Assembly: GCA_015059875.1 (NCBI GenBank)
Contig: SUZQ01000001.1
Location: 1-64,000 of the forward strand
DNA from: Rikenellaceae bacterium
GTDB lineage: Bacteria; Bacteroidota; Bacteroidia; Bacteroidales; Rikenellaceae
Reading direction: 5' to 3'
Length of the DNA stretch: 64,000 bases
The translations under genes and the position numbers were made by a program. The notes under the pieces are model-generated. The model was not told the DNA's origin. It worked only from the letters and a program-made list of their open reading frames with translations, and did not search any database. Positions 56,122-64,000 of the stretch are shown here, piece by piece; position 1 is the first letter of the stretch, and each line of letters begins with the position of its first letter.

Positions 56122-57825
56122 ATGAAACCAAAATTTACTCTTGATTTTGACCCAAAAATATTCTACACTTTGCGCCACTACAATCGCGCACTGTTTGCTA
56201 AGGATATTATGGCGGGTATTATTGTCGGTATTGTGGCGATTCCTCTCGCAATCGCATTCGGTATCGCGTCGGGTGTAGGCCCAACCGAGGGACTTGTAAC
56301 GGCAATTATTGCAGGATTTGTTATCTCGGCACTCGGAGGTTCGCGTGTGCAGATTGGCGGCCCTACGGGCGCATTTATCGTCATTATCTATGGCGTGGTG
56401 CAGCAGTTCGGCTTGGGTGGTCTGGCGATTGCAACCATTATGGCGGGTATTATGCTGGTGCTGATGGGCGTATTCAAACTCGGCACTATCATCAAGTTTA
56501 TGCCATACCCTATTATCGTGGGCTTCACCGCAGGTATCGCTGTGACGATCTTCTCGACACAGATTAACGACCTGCTCGGTCTCGGCATCGAGGATGTTCC
56601 AGCAAACTTTATTGAGAAGTGGAAGTGCTATTTCGCAAACCTCGGCAACACCAATTGGTGGTCGTTGGGTATCGGCTTAGCGTCGATTTTGATTATTGTA
56701 GGCACTCCCTACATCTCGAAGAAGATGCCAGGCTCGTTGCTCGCAATCGTTATTATGACCGCTTTCTGCTGGGCTTTGGAGCACTTTACTGGCATTCACC
56801 CCGTAGCGACTATTGGTGATCTGTACGAACTCCCTTCGGGCTTGCCATCATTCCGCCTCCCTGCGTTGGGCGACGAGCCACTGTGGAGTACCATTCAGGC
56901 TCTGCTTCCGACAGCCTTTACGATTGCGATGCTCGGTGCTATCGAGTCGTTGCTCTCGGCGATGGTTTCGGATGGTGTTATCGGCTCGCGCCACAACTCC
57001 AACACCGAGCTTATGGCTCAAGGTTTGGCAAATATCGTAGTTCCATTCTTCGGCGGAATCCCCGCTACGGGAGCTATCGCACGAACAATGGCAAATATCA
57101 ACAACGGCGGTCGCACCCCCGTTGCAGGTATCGTTCACACCATTGTTTTGTTGCTCGTGCTGCTCTTCTTGGGCGGCTTGGTAGGTGCTATCCCGATGCC
57201 ATGTTTGGCTGGAGTGTTGATTATGGTGTCGTACAATATGAGTGGTTGGCGCACAATTCGTTCGATGTGTCGTCAGTCGCGCTCGGATATAGCAATTCTC
57301 TTTACGACGATGCTCCTGACCATCATCTTCGACCTCACAATCGCTATCGAGGTGGGCTTGATTTTGGCAGTTGTACTCTTCGTGCGTCGTATTATGGAGA
57401 CCTCGAACATCTCGGTTTTGCGCGATGAGATGGAGCTGCATCACGATGGTGAGGATGGCGATGTTCAGCTCGCAATTCCAAAGGGTGTAGAGGTATACGA
57501 GATTGATGGCCCATTCTTCTTTGGTGTGGCTACAAAGTTCGAGGAGCTGACCTCGATGCGCAACTCGATGCCTATTCGCATTGTGCGTATGCGCAAGGTG
57601 TCATTTATCGACTCAACAGGTCTGCACAACCTCGAAATCTTTATCGAGGCGGCATTGAAGGCTGGTCAAACCGTTCTTCTTTCGGGTGTAAATAAGAAGG
57701 TTTATGCCGCTATCGAGCGTGCTGGCATTCTTCGCAAGATTGGCAAGGAGAATGTTCTCGACCATATCGACCTCGCTCTTGCTCGCGCTGAGCAACTCTC
57801 TAAGGAGTTAGATGCAAAGAACTAA
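56122..57825 (+). CDS. SulP family inorganic anion transporter with STAS domain
   Basis: GIIVGIVAIPLAIAFGIASGVGPTEGLVTAIIAGF; GGSRVQIGGPTGAF; STAS domain VSFIDSTGLHNLE. Confidence 0.96.
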   Translation: MKPKFTLDFDPKIFYTLRHYNRALFAKDIMAGIIVGIVAIPLAIAFGIASGVGPTEGLVTAIIAGFVISALGGSRVQIGGPTGAFIVIIYGVVQQFGLGGLAIATIMAGIMLVLMGVFKLGTIIKFMPYPIIVGFTAGIAVTIFSTQINDLLGLGIEDVPANFIEKWKCYFANLGNTNWWSLGIGLASILIIVGTPYISKKMPGSLLAIVIMTAFCWALEHFTGIHPVATIGDLYELPSGLPSFRLPALGDEPLWSTIQALLPTAFTIAMLGAIESLLSAMVSDGVIGSRHNSNTELMAQGLANIVVPFFGGIPATGAIARTMANINNGGRTPVAGIVHTIVLLLVLLFLGGLVGAIPMPCLAGVLIMVSYNMSGWRTIRSMCRQSRSDIAILFTTMLLTIIFDLTIAIEVGLILAVVLFVRRIMETSNISVLRDEMELHHDGEDGDVQLAIPKGVEVYEIDGPFFFGVATKFEELTSMRNSMPIRIVRMRKVSFIDSTGLHNLEIFIEAALKAGQTVLLSGVNKKVYAAIERAGILRKIGKENVLDHIDLALARAEQLSKELDAKN

Positions 57826-57845
57826 GAGTCGGGTATCACAGATAA

Positions 57846-57882
57846 AAAAGACCAAAGTGTTTTGACGGCACTTTGGTCTTTT
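57846..57882. terminator. Bidirectional terminator between sulP and sdaA
   Basis: aaaagaccaaagtg-ttttgacgg-cactttggtctttt perfect 14-bp stem. Confidence 0.93.
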
Positions 57883-57908
57883 CTTTTTGGAAAAATCTCG
57901 TCTGAACT

Positions 57909-59108
57909 CTATCGCTCAACCATCTTTGCCAAGCCTCCCTCCGAGGTTTCGCGGTAGAGCGAAGGGAGATTGTGTCCCGTTTCGTGCATCACCGCCACAA
58001 CCTTGTCGAACGAAACAAGATGTGAGCCATCCGAGAGTGTAGCGTAGGTGTTGGCATCAAAGGCTCGCGCTGCTGCAATAGCATTGCGCTCAATACAAGG
58101 CACTTGCACCAATCCGCAGACAGGATCGCAGGTTAAGCCTAAATGGTGTTCCAAGCCCATCTCTGCGGCATATTCGATTTGCGCAGGTGTACCTCCAAAG
58201 AGCTGACAAGCTGCCGCAGCGGCCATAGCACACGCCACGCCAATCTCTCCTTGGCATCCCACCTCGGCTCCCGAAATCGAGGAGTTTGTCTTGACGACAT
58301 TTCCGAACAATCCTGCTGTCGCCAATGCGCGCAACATTCTGATACGGAGAAACTCGCGCGAGGTGTTTAGATGATACATTACAGCTGGCAGAACTCCGCA
58401 CGAACCGCAAGTTGGAGCTGTAACAACCGTACCTCCCGATGCATTCTCCTCGGCTACGGCGAGTGCGTAGGCGTAGATTTTTGCTCTCGTTGCGAGCGAA
58501 TCGGTAAAACTCTTCGACTTGACGAAGTAGGTACTCGCCTTGCGCGCAACCTTCAAACCGCCAGGCAATACGCCATCATTGTTCAATCCGCGCGCGATGG
58601 TGTCGCACATTACCGTCCAAATATTATCCAAGAAGTCCCAAATCTCCTTGCCCTCGCAATCCTCAACATACTCCCAATAGGTCTTGCCCTCACGATAACA
58701 CCACTCCTTTATCTCGCTGATGGTGCTGAGTGGGTATATCTGCTTCTTGTCGGCAGGCTTAGTATCCTCATTCGCCAATGCACCACCACCAACGCTGTAA
58801 ATCTCCCACTTGTCGTACACCTCGCCACCGCGCAACGCCTCGAAAAGCATTCCGTTTGGATGAAATGGCAGTACAACATCCGCCTTCCAGAGAATCTCTA
58901 TTGGTGCTACGGGCTGCAAAACGGACTCTATCGCCTTGTCGGTCAAGTGACCTCGCCCCGTTGCAGCGAGTGAGCCGTAGAGCGTCACACGAAAACTCTC
59001 CGCATCGGGACAACGCTTCAAAAACTCCTCAGCGGCACGCTTTGGCCCCATCGTGTGGCTACTCGATGGCCCATTTCCTATCTTGAATAACTCTCGTAAC
59101 GACTCCAT
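57909..59108 (-). CDS. sdaA: L-serine ammonia-lyase
   Basis: MESLRELFKIGNGPSSSHTMGPKRAAEEF; CGSCGVLPAVMYHL. Start moved from 59210 to MESLREL. Confidence 0.95.
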   Translation of the reverse strand: MESLRELFKIGNGPSSSHTMGPKRAAEEFLKRCPDAESFRVTLYGSLAATGRGHLTDKAIESVLQPVAPIEILWKADVVLPFHPNGMLFEALRGGEVYDKWEIYSVGGGALANEDTKPADKKQIYPLSTISEIKEWCYREGKTYWEYVEDCEGKEIWDFLDNIWTVMCDTIARGLNNDGVLPGGLKVARKASTYFVKSKSFTDSLATRAKIYAYALAVAEENASGGTVVTAPTCGSCGVLPAVMYHLNTSREFLRIRMLRALATAGLFGNVVKTNSSISGAEVGCQGEIGVACAMAAAAACQLFGGTPAQIEYAAEMGLEHHLGLTCDPVCGLVQVPCIERNAIAAARAFDANTYATLSDGSHLVSFDKVVAVMHETGHNLPSLYRETSEGGLAKMVER

Positions 59109-59160
59109 AATATCAGTTTTGATTGTGACAAAGATAGACAAAAAATTACAATTCCTATGC

Positions 59161-59207
59161 AAAAAGAGCCTCTCTAACTTCATTCTCTTGTTAGATAGGC
59201 CCTTTTT
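59161..59207 (-). terminator. Terminator at the end of the phage-like operon
   Basis: aaaaagagcctctctaac ... gttagataggccctttttt-type stem, two mismatches. Confidence 0.8.
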
Positions 59208-59213
59208 CAATCT

Positions 59214-59636
59214 CTATGATACATCTGCAATAAACAGTTGCCAACCACTCCAGATATCTGACATCTTTGCCGCAACGCCATTCTCCACCTCCGACATCGC
59301 TGCCACAACGGCGGTCATCACCGCTGCATCGGTGGTAGAGATCGGCTCATCGGGCAGAAGGTGTGTGGCATCTGCAACGCGGCGAATATAGCCCTCGGTG
59401 TTGTTCTCCGAAGGTGGTGCGTACCTATTTATCATATCGCGAAGGGTGCGGCATCCGTGCTTCACTGCGTATGTGTGCAACAAGACAAACATTGCGCGAT
59501 AGCCCCACTCGATACTCTCGAATTGGCGAAATGCCACATCGCTACTCTCTGCTCGCTCACCCTTGTAGCGGAACGAGCCGCGTCGTATATTTCCAGGATT
59601 AAGGTTTCGTAGTCCTCTGCTCATCTTTCGTGTCAT
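59214..59636 (-). CDS. Phage P5-like/muramidase-like lysis protein
   Basis: SRGLRNLNPGNIRRGSFRYKGE...FRQFESIEWGYRAMFVLLHTY...RYAPPSENNTEGYI, typical of Bacteroidota phage P5-like proteins. Confidence 0.75.
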   Translation of the reverse strand: MTRKMSRGLRNLNPGNIRRGSFRYKGERAESSDVAFRQFESIEWGYRAMFVLLHTYAVKHGCRTLRDMINRYAPPSENNTEGYIRRVADATHLLPDEPISTTDAAVMTAVVAAMSEVENGVAAKMSDIWSGWQLFIADVS

Positions 59637-60057
59637 ACTCTCCTATTTCGCGTTCAACCTTTCGTTTTACATAATTGCGCAACCACTCGAACAGTTTGGC
59701 ATCGCTCAATACCGAGGCATTCTCCAAAAACGACCACATCTCAACGCCACAAATCGCCCCAGCAATAATGCGTGTTAGGTGCAGCATCATAAAGTCGAGA
59801 ATGCAATACTCGATAAGCCAACTCATCGCAATGGTAAGCATCACAAAACCCGCCTTGCGTATCGTGCGCCACGCTTCGTGCGACGAAAAGTACCACTTCT
59901 CGCCCCTCTGTTTCGCCTCGCAACGGGAGGCTATGACTCCCGTTACAAAATCGACTAATATAAATGTCAATGCGCACAACACAACAGACCTTATCGGTGC
60001 AAATAGGGCGGCTAACCCCAAAATAGCACCATTAGCGTATCTGTACATAACCTCCAT
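59599..60057 (-). CDS. Phage holin family protein
   Basis: ALTFILVDFVTGVIASRCEAKQRGEKWYFSSHEAWRTIRK; overlaps both neighbours. Confidence 0.75.
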   Translation of the reverse strand: MEVMYRYANGAILGLAALFAPIRSVVLCALTFILVDFVTGVIASRCEAKQRGEKWYFSSHEAWRTIRKAGFVMLTIAMSWLIEYCILDFMMLHLTRIIAGAICGVEMWSFLENASVLSDAKLFEWLRNYVKRKVEREIGEYDTKDEQRTTKP

Positions 60058-60505
60058 TTATGGAGCATCTTTGCATTATATCGTTGCCTGCATCATAGCT
60101 TGCAAACTCCGACGCGTTTCTTTTCAAGTAGTTGGACAATCGTTTCAACAGCGACTGTCGGCGCAAACGCAACGACTTGTGCAGCGTGTGTACGGCAGTC
60201 TTGATTGCCGTATCGCTGCGCGCCGAGGAGGGAATATACAAACCCAACTCCCCTGTACGGACATTGAGAGATGGCTGAATCATTGTTCGCACCGCCATAG
60301 CGAGCGCAGGTGCGACATAATCGTCGAGCAGAGTCGTGTGAGAGCCTCCCAGCATCTCTTCGTATAGCTCTGTTCCCACAATCGGGACAATGTAGCGATC
60401 CGCTGCTGAAGCGATGTCTGAATCGAGTACAACCTCTGGCGAAACATATTCACCATCGCTGAAAGCCAATTTAATAACTTGTTCATTTGTGATAAGATTT
60501 TTCAT
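60032..60505 (-). CDS. Phage head-completion/adaptor-like protein (DUF6712-like)
   Basis: ITNEQVIKLAFSDGEYVSPEVVLDSDIASAADRYIVPIVGTELYEEML; adjacent to portal-like gene. Confidence 0.6.
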   Translation of the reverse strand: MKNLITNEQVIKLAFSDGEYVSPEVVLDSDIASAADRYIVPIVGTELYEEMLGGSHTTLLDDYVAPALAMAVRTMIQPSLNVRTGELGLYIPSSARSDTAIKTAVHTLHKSLRLRRQSLLKRLSNYLKRNASEFASYDAGNDIMQRCSINGGYVQIR

Positions 60506-60511
60506 AACCGT

Positions 60512-61738
60512 TTAATCAATAGATTTAAGGTTGGATTTGCTGATTTCGGAGAGGAAGAGCTGCTGTCGCTCATCGCTCTCGTCATACTCCAATCCATCCG
60601 CCTTGCGCGCCTCCCAAACCCTCATATAGATAGGTTTCGAGCGAGTTGGAGGGCGATTTATAATCTCTAACGAGGAGCTATCAATCTGCAAAATCTTGGA
60701 TATTGCGTGCAGAATCGGCTCCATTATCTCGCTCTGCTCGCCAAGAATTACGGTGTTGAGAGCCACCTCATACTCGTGCAAAATTCGCTCGGAGCTGAAA
60801 CCCGACGAGTAGTCCAAACCACTCAACGAGCGAAACCACGAGTGCGCCACCACAATGTCGCTTGTCGCCTGATCGTGCAACTCTTTCCAGTCGCCATCGT
60901 TTTGCGACTCAATGGGGATAAAACGCGAATTGTCGTCGGAACTCTCGTCACGAATGATAAACATCACCTGTCCGGGCTTACCCGCGAAACGCTGCTCCGC
61001 CATACGCGCCAACTCGGAGGCCTGCTCCTCGCTATCCACTGCGTTGTCAATCATCATTACACCCGAAAGCTGGAACGAATTGTCCAAACGAGCAATATTC
61101 CAACGATCTGTCTTGTAGGCTATTGCCGAGACATTCAATCCCGCAATGTACTGCGGAACACCGTAGTGGTCGAACATCGGCTCGTAGTCCTTGTAGTGAA
61201 TTATCGCACGAAGGCTTCCATCTGTCTGCTTCTCAAAGTTCGGATAGAGTGGCAACGATATCGCCTCCTTCGCATTGAAGTGCCTCCAGTCGTGATGAAG
61301 CAATATGTGCTGCGAATCCTTTGCGACACGGCAACGCGTAGCATCTTGATGATACAACGAGAGGAAGGAGTGATTCTCATCCGTCACCACCTCCAAGAAG
61401 GCGTTGCCGAACAACGACTTATCGAAAGCCAACTTGTTCAATATTTGGCGCAACGACTCGCCATCTCCGTTGGCTCGCTTTACGAAACTACCCAGCAGAA
61501 TCTCCGAGATGTCGTAGTTGAAACCCTTGCCAGAGATGTAATCCGCCTTATCGTTTATGATACGACGATGTGCAGTCGAGCGTCGCGACAAGACCGCCAA
61601 CGCCTCTGGCATATTGTTATCCGTTCCCCAACGCCAGAACTCTTTACTCTCAACCGTTTTGGGCGACAGCGCATAGAACATATCGGCACTATTTTGTGCG
61701 GTGGTACAGATTTTACTCTTTGTCTTTACATTTTCCAT
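60512..61738 (-). CDS. Phage portal-like protein
   Basis: FWRWGTDNNMPEALAVLSRRSTAHRRIINDKADYISGKGF; LSGLDYSSGFSSERILHEYEVALNTVILGEQSEIMEPIL. Confidence 0.75.
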   Translation of the reverse strand: MENVKTKSKICTTAQNSADMFYALSPKTVESKEFWRWGTDNNMPEALAVLSRRSTAHRRIINDKADYISGKGFNYDISEILLGSFVKRANGDGESLRQILNKLAFDKSLFGNAFLEVVTDENHSFLSLYHQDATRCRVAKDSQHILLHHDWRHFNAKEAISLPLYPNFEKQTDGSLRAIIHYKDYEPMFDHYGVPQYIAGLNVSAIAYKTDRWNIARLDNSFQLSGVMMIDNAVDSEEQASELARMAEQRFAGKPGQVMFIIRDESSDDNSRFIPIESQNDGDWKELHDQATSDIVVAHSWFRSLSGLDYSSGFSSERILHEYEVALNTVILGEQSEIMEPILHAISKILQIDSSSLEIINRPPTRSKPIYMRVWEARKADGLEYDESDERQQLFLSEISKSNLKSID

Positions 61739-61759
61739 ATCGTTGATGTTTTTTAGTGG

Positions 61760-62239
61760 TTAGATAATCTCGGGCGAAAACTCCGTGTCGTACGAAACAA
61801 GTCGCAGCGTAACAGTTGGAGTGTCGTGCAGACGGCTGCCCGAGGAGGATGTGAGGGCTTCAAGACGCAGGGGCTGCTCGGTGGTAAATTGAGCTGAATA
61901 GCCAACAAGGAGTCGGCGGCCATCGCACAATGACACCACAGCAACCAAACCCTCGTACAACACTTGCTCCAAAAATTCGATGGTCAGCCAATCGGAGGCA
62001 TCTCTTCTGTCGGCAACAATGCTCAACCGATGCGACACGCAGGCGACGCCATCGTTGCATTCGGCGCACTCTTCATACTGCGACAAATCATCCAAGAGGT
62101 CGATTTCGAGGGAAAACTCATCCGAAAGTTCAACCTCACAACCATCACTTGAAAAGAGGGCTGACTCCACCGCGTTGGCTGGGTAGAGAGTTACACTCTC
62201 CACCCCACCAACAGGCTTATAGTTCGAGGCAGCACCCAT
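61760..62239 (-). CDS. Hypothetical phage-module protein
   Basis: 159 aa; start codon overlaps the stop of the capsid-like gene (TAATG). Confidence 0.6.
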   Translation of the reverse strand: MGAASNYKPVGGVESVTLYPANAVESALFSSDGCEVELSDEFSLEIDLLDDLSQYEECAECNDGVACVSHRLSIVADRRDASDWLTIEFLEQVLYEGLVAVVSLCDGRRLLVGYSAQFTTEQPLRLEALTSSSGSRLHDTPTVTLRLVSYDTEFSPEII

Positions 62240-63219
62240 TACACAATCGTGAGATCATCATAGATATAAGCAGAAATCAACGCCTCATCGGCAATTGCCG
62301 TACCTGCAAGGAACACAGCGCGCTGACGATTCTCCATCTCGTCTGGATTGTACCACAAATGGATCTCCTTCTCAGGCGAATCGGCAGTGTTGAGAGCCAA
62401 GATGAAGTTACGACGATCGGTAAGAATCGCAAATGACGAGGCGATCTTAATACCGTAGTTGTTAGCCGCAACCTCCACAAGCGGAATACCATGATAGGTC
62501 AATACTGGGCGACCTGTGGCAATCGTCTGAGTACAGTTCGACAATCCATTATCATCAAGATAGAACTGATAAGCATCGTAGATGTCGGAACTTACATAGA
62601 ATACCAGATTTCCGTCCGATGCGATATTTCGCAATGTCGGCTTTGCAGAGCGCCAAGCATTGTTGAGAATCTCCACCACCGAGCAATCTTCGTGATCGGA
62701 GAGTACATAGACATTATTGAGATTACCACCCTTCTCATTGATGTTCAACAGACGGCGGATAAATCCGTCGAAGCTACTGATGTTAGAGACAACACCCTCA
62801 ACATCGCCAAACCACATCGAGGCGTAGACACTCTCGGCAATAGAGCGACGGAAAAGCTCGGTCTCAACCTTCTCCAGATCGCTACAGGTCAAGTCGCCCG
62901 AACTAAACTCTGGTACACTTGAGAGATAGTCAAAAACGGTTGAAATATAATCCTCGGCGGTATACGACGACTCAGCCTTCAATCTCTTCATCTCAACCTC
63001 GTTTTGCATATAATAGGTTGATGGGCCGCCCTGCCAACCCGCGACATAAGACTTTAGGATGTTTTTGCTGTGAGCGAACAACGGAACCTTGGTCGGCATT
63101 GGCTGATTGTAGAGTACGCGTACTCCAAACTCATCTGCCGACTTACCGCAGAATATTGGACGGAAAAAGATCTCCTCAACCTCTTTTACATTGTAGGTCT
63201 TTGAATTTTCGATAATCAT
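62239..63219 (-). CDS. Major capsid-like protein
   Basis: 326 aa between ClpP-like protease and portal; fold assignment from context plus N-terminal pattern. Confidence 0.6.
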   Translation of the reverse strand: MIIENSKTYNVKEVEEIFFRPIFCGKSADEFGVRVLYNQPMPTKVPLFAHSKNILKSYVAGWQGGPSTYYMQNEVEMKRLKAESSYTAEDYISTVFDYLSSVPEFSSGDLTCSDLEKVETELFRRSIAESVYASMWFGDVEGVVSNISSFDGFIRRLLNINEKGGNLNNVYVLSDHEDCSVVEILNNAWRSAKPTLRNIASDGNLVFYVSSDIYDAYQFYLDDNGLSNCTQTIATGRPVLTYHGIPLVEVAANNYGIKIASSFAILTDRRNFILALNTADSPEKEIHLWYNPDEMENRQRAVFLAGTAIADEALISAYIYDDLTIV

Positions 63220-63288
63220 AATTTTAAGTTTTTTTGTCTGTTTGTAGTTAAATTTTTTGTTGCAATGACAAATTCGAGATGACTCTTT

Positions 63289-64000
63289 TTACAACCTCTG
63301 ATATCTCAGATTGCGCAAATCATCTGCATACGCCAATGCGTTGTGTGTTGGCTGAACACCCTCCAACGAGGGGTCTTCACACACCTTTGTTCGGCTTCCC
63401 TTCACGCCATTTTGCCCCTCTTCAAACGCGATTGTAGAGGCTTTGGGCTGGATGTTTTCGGGCAGGTGAAGAACATTTACATCGTTCAATGGGGCTGTTG
63501 TTTCGACCTCTTGCTGCTGAGGGCTAAACCACCCTTTTACCCTCTCGATAAGACCTTTGGGCTTGGTGGTCTCCTCCACCCCGATAATCGCATCGGCAAG
63601 TCCCGCCTCAACAACCTCGTTTGGACTCAACCAGCGTCCGCGACCACTATTCTCGCTCATCAGGGCGATAAACGACTCCTTGCTGCGCCCCGAACGAAGC
63701 GCGTACAGCGACGCGAGGCGGTCATCGGTCTTTTTGAGTAGGTCAATTCGCTCGGAAAGGTCGGCGGCATTACCCTCTACGGTGCTGCTCGATAGATGCA
63801 CAAGATAGAGTGCTGACGAGGCAATTTCGCGGCAGCCTGCACTCGCAGCCTGCGCAATAATTGTGGCTGCCGAAGCGGTATAACCGTAACATCGCGTGGT
63901 GATTGTGGCGTCGAGCGAAATAAGTGACTCGTAGATAAGTAGAGCATCGTTTACATCTCCGCCCGTTGAACGGATATTCACAACAACCCTCTCAGCTTCA
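63289..64000 (-). CDS. ClpP-like phage head maturation protease (truncated by window end)
   Basis: Frame open to the window edge (EAERVVVNIRSTGGDVNDALLIYESL...CYGYTASAATIIAQAAS) with ClpP GG and Ser motifs. Confidence 0.75.
   Translation of the reverse strand, partial: EAERVVVNIRSTGGDVNDALLIYESLISLDATITTRCYGYTASAATIIAQAASAGCREIASSALYLVHLSSSTVEGNAADLSERIDLLKKTDDRLASLYALRSGRSKESFIALMSENSGRGRWLSPNEVVEAGLADAIIGVEETTKPKGLIERVKGWFSPQQQEVETTAPLNDVNVLHLPENIQPKASTIAFEEGQNGVKGSRTKVCEDPSLEGVQPTHNALAYADDLRNLRYQRL

Noticed and set aside
59109-59210. Extended sdaA start MKKGLSNKRMKLERLFLHRN
   Set aside because: Overlaps the terminator hairpin at 59161-59207; the conserved N-terminus is MESLRELFKIGNGPSSSHT.
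60707-61756. 349-aa ORF antisense to the portal-like gene
   Set aside because: Portal-like frame has the better domain signature and operon context.

Overview
This ~64 kb window comes from a Bacteroidota genome. The DUF2723 protein, the PorX/PglZ regulator, BACON domains, GH109 and TAnnTTTG promoters fit Bacteroidales, possibly Alistipes/Rikenellaceae-like; this taxonomy is inference. Most of it is densely packed core genes: cysS, tRNA-Gly, acyl-CoA ligase, lepA, waaA, pepE, acpP-fabF-rnc, radC, glyQS, ruvX, def, a minus-strand block from rbfA to a flippase, GH3, rpsA, comEC, DUF177-rpmF-plsX, efp, S9 peptidase, porX, an exbB/exbD operon, trxB, rnz, trmH-like, maf, sulP and sdaA. Accessory content: (i) an AT-rich two-gene island with an HsdR-N-like PD-(D/E)xK protein and a membrane partner (858-2682); (ii) a small unlisted ORF (49 aa, 40832-40981) directly upstream of a large fimbrillin-like/BACON lipoprotein gene, which is separated from an in-frame secreted-nuclease domain by one TGA followed by a perfect GC-rich hairpin; (iii) a compact phage structural/lysis module running off the right edge (59214-64000); (iv) a predicted pseudokinase-WG protein next to a GH109 gene. 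The most unusual non-coding content is in the spacers, which are mosaics of several short repeat families: heptanucleotide tandem arrays, an ~125 bp long-hairpin element in two copies with compensatory arm changes, an 88 bp composite element in two copies, nested palindromes and twin hairpins. All calls come from reading the sequence and the supplied ORF translations; no database search was run.
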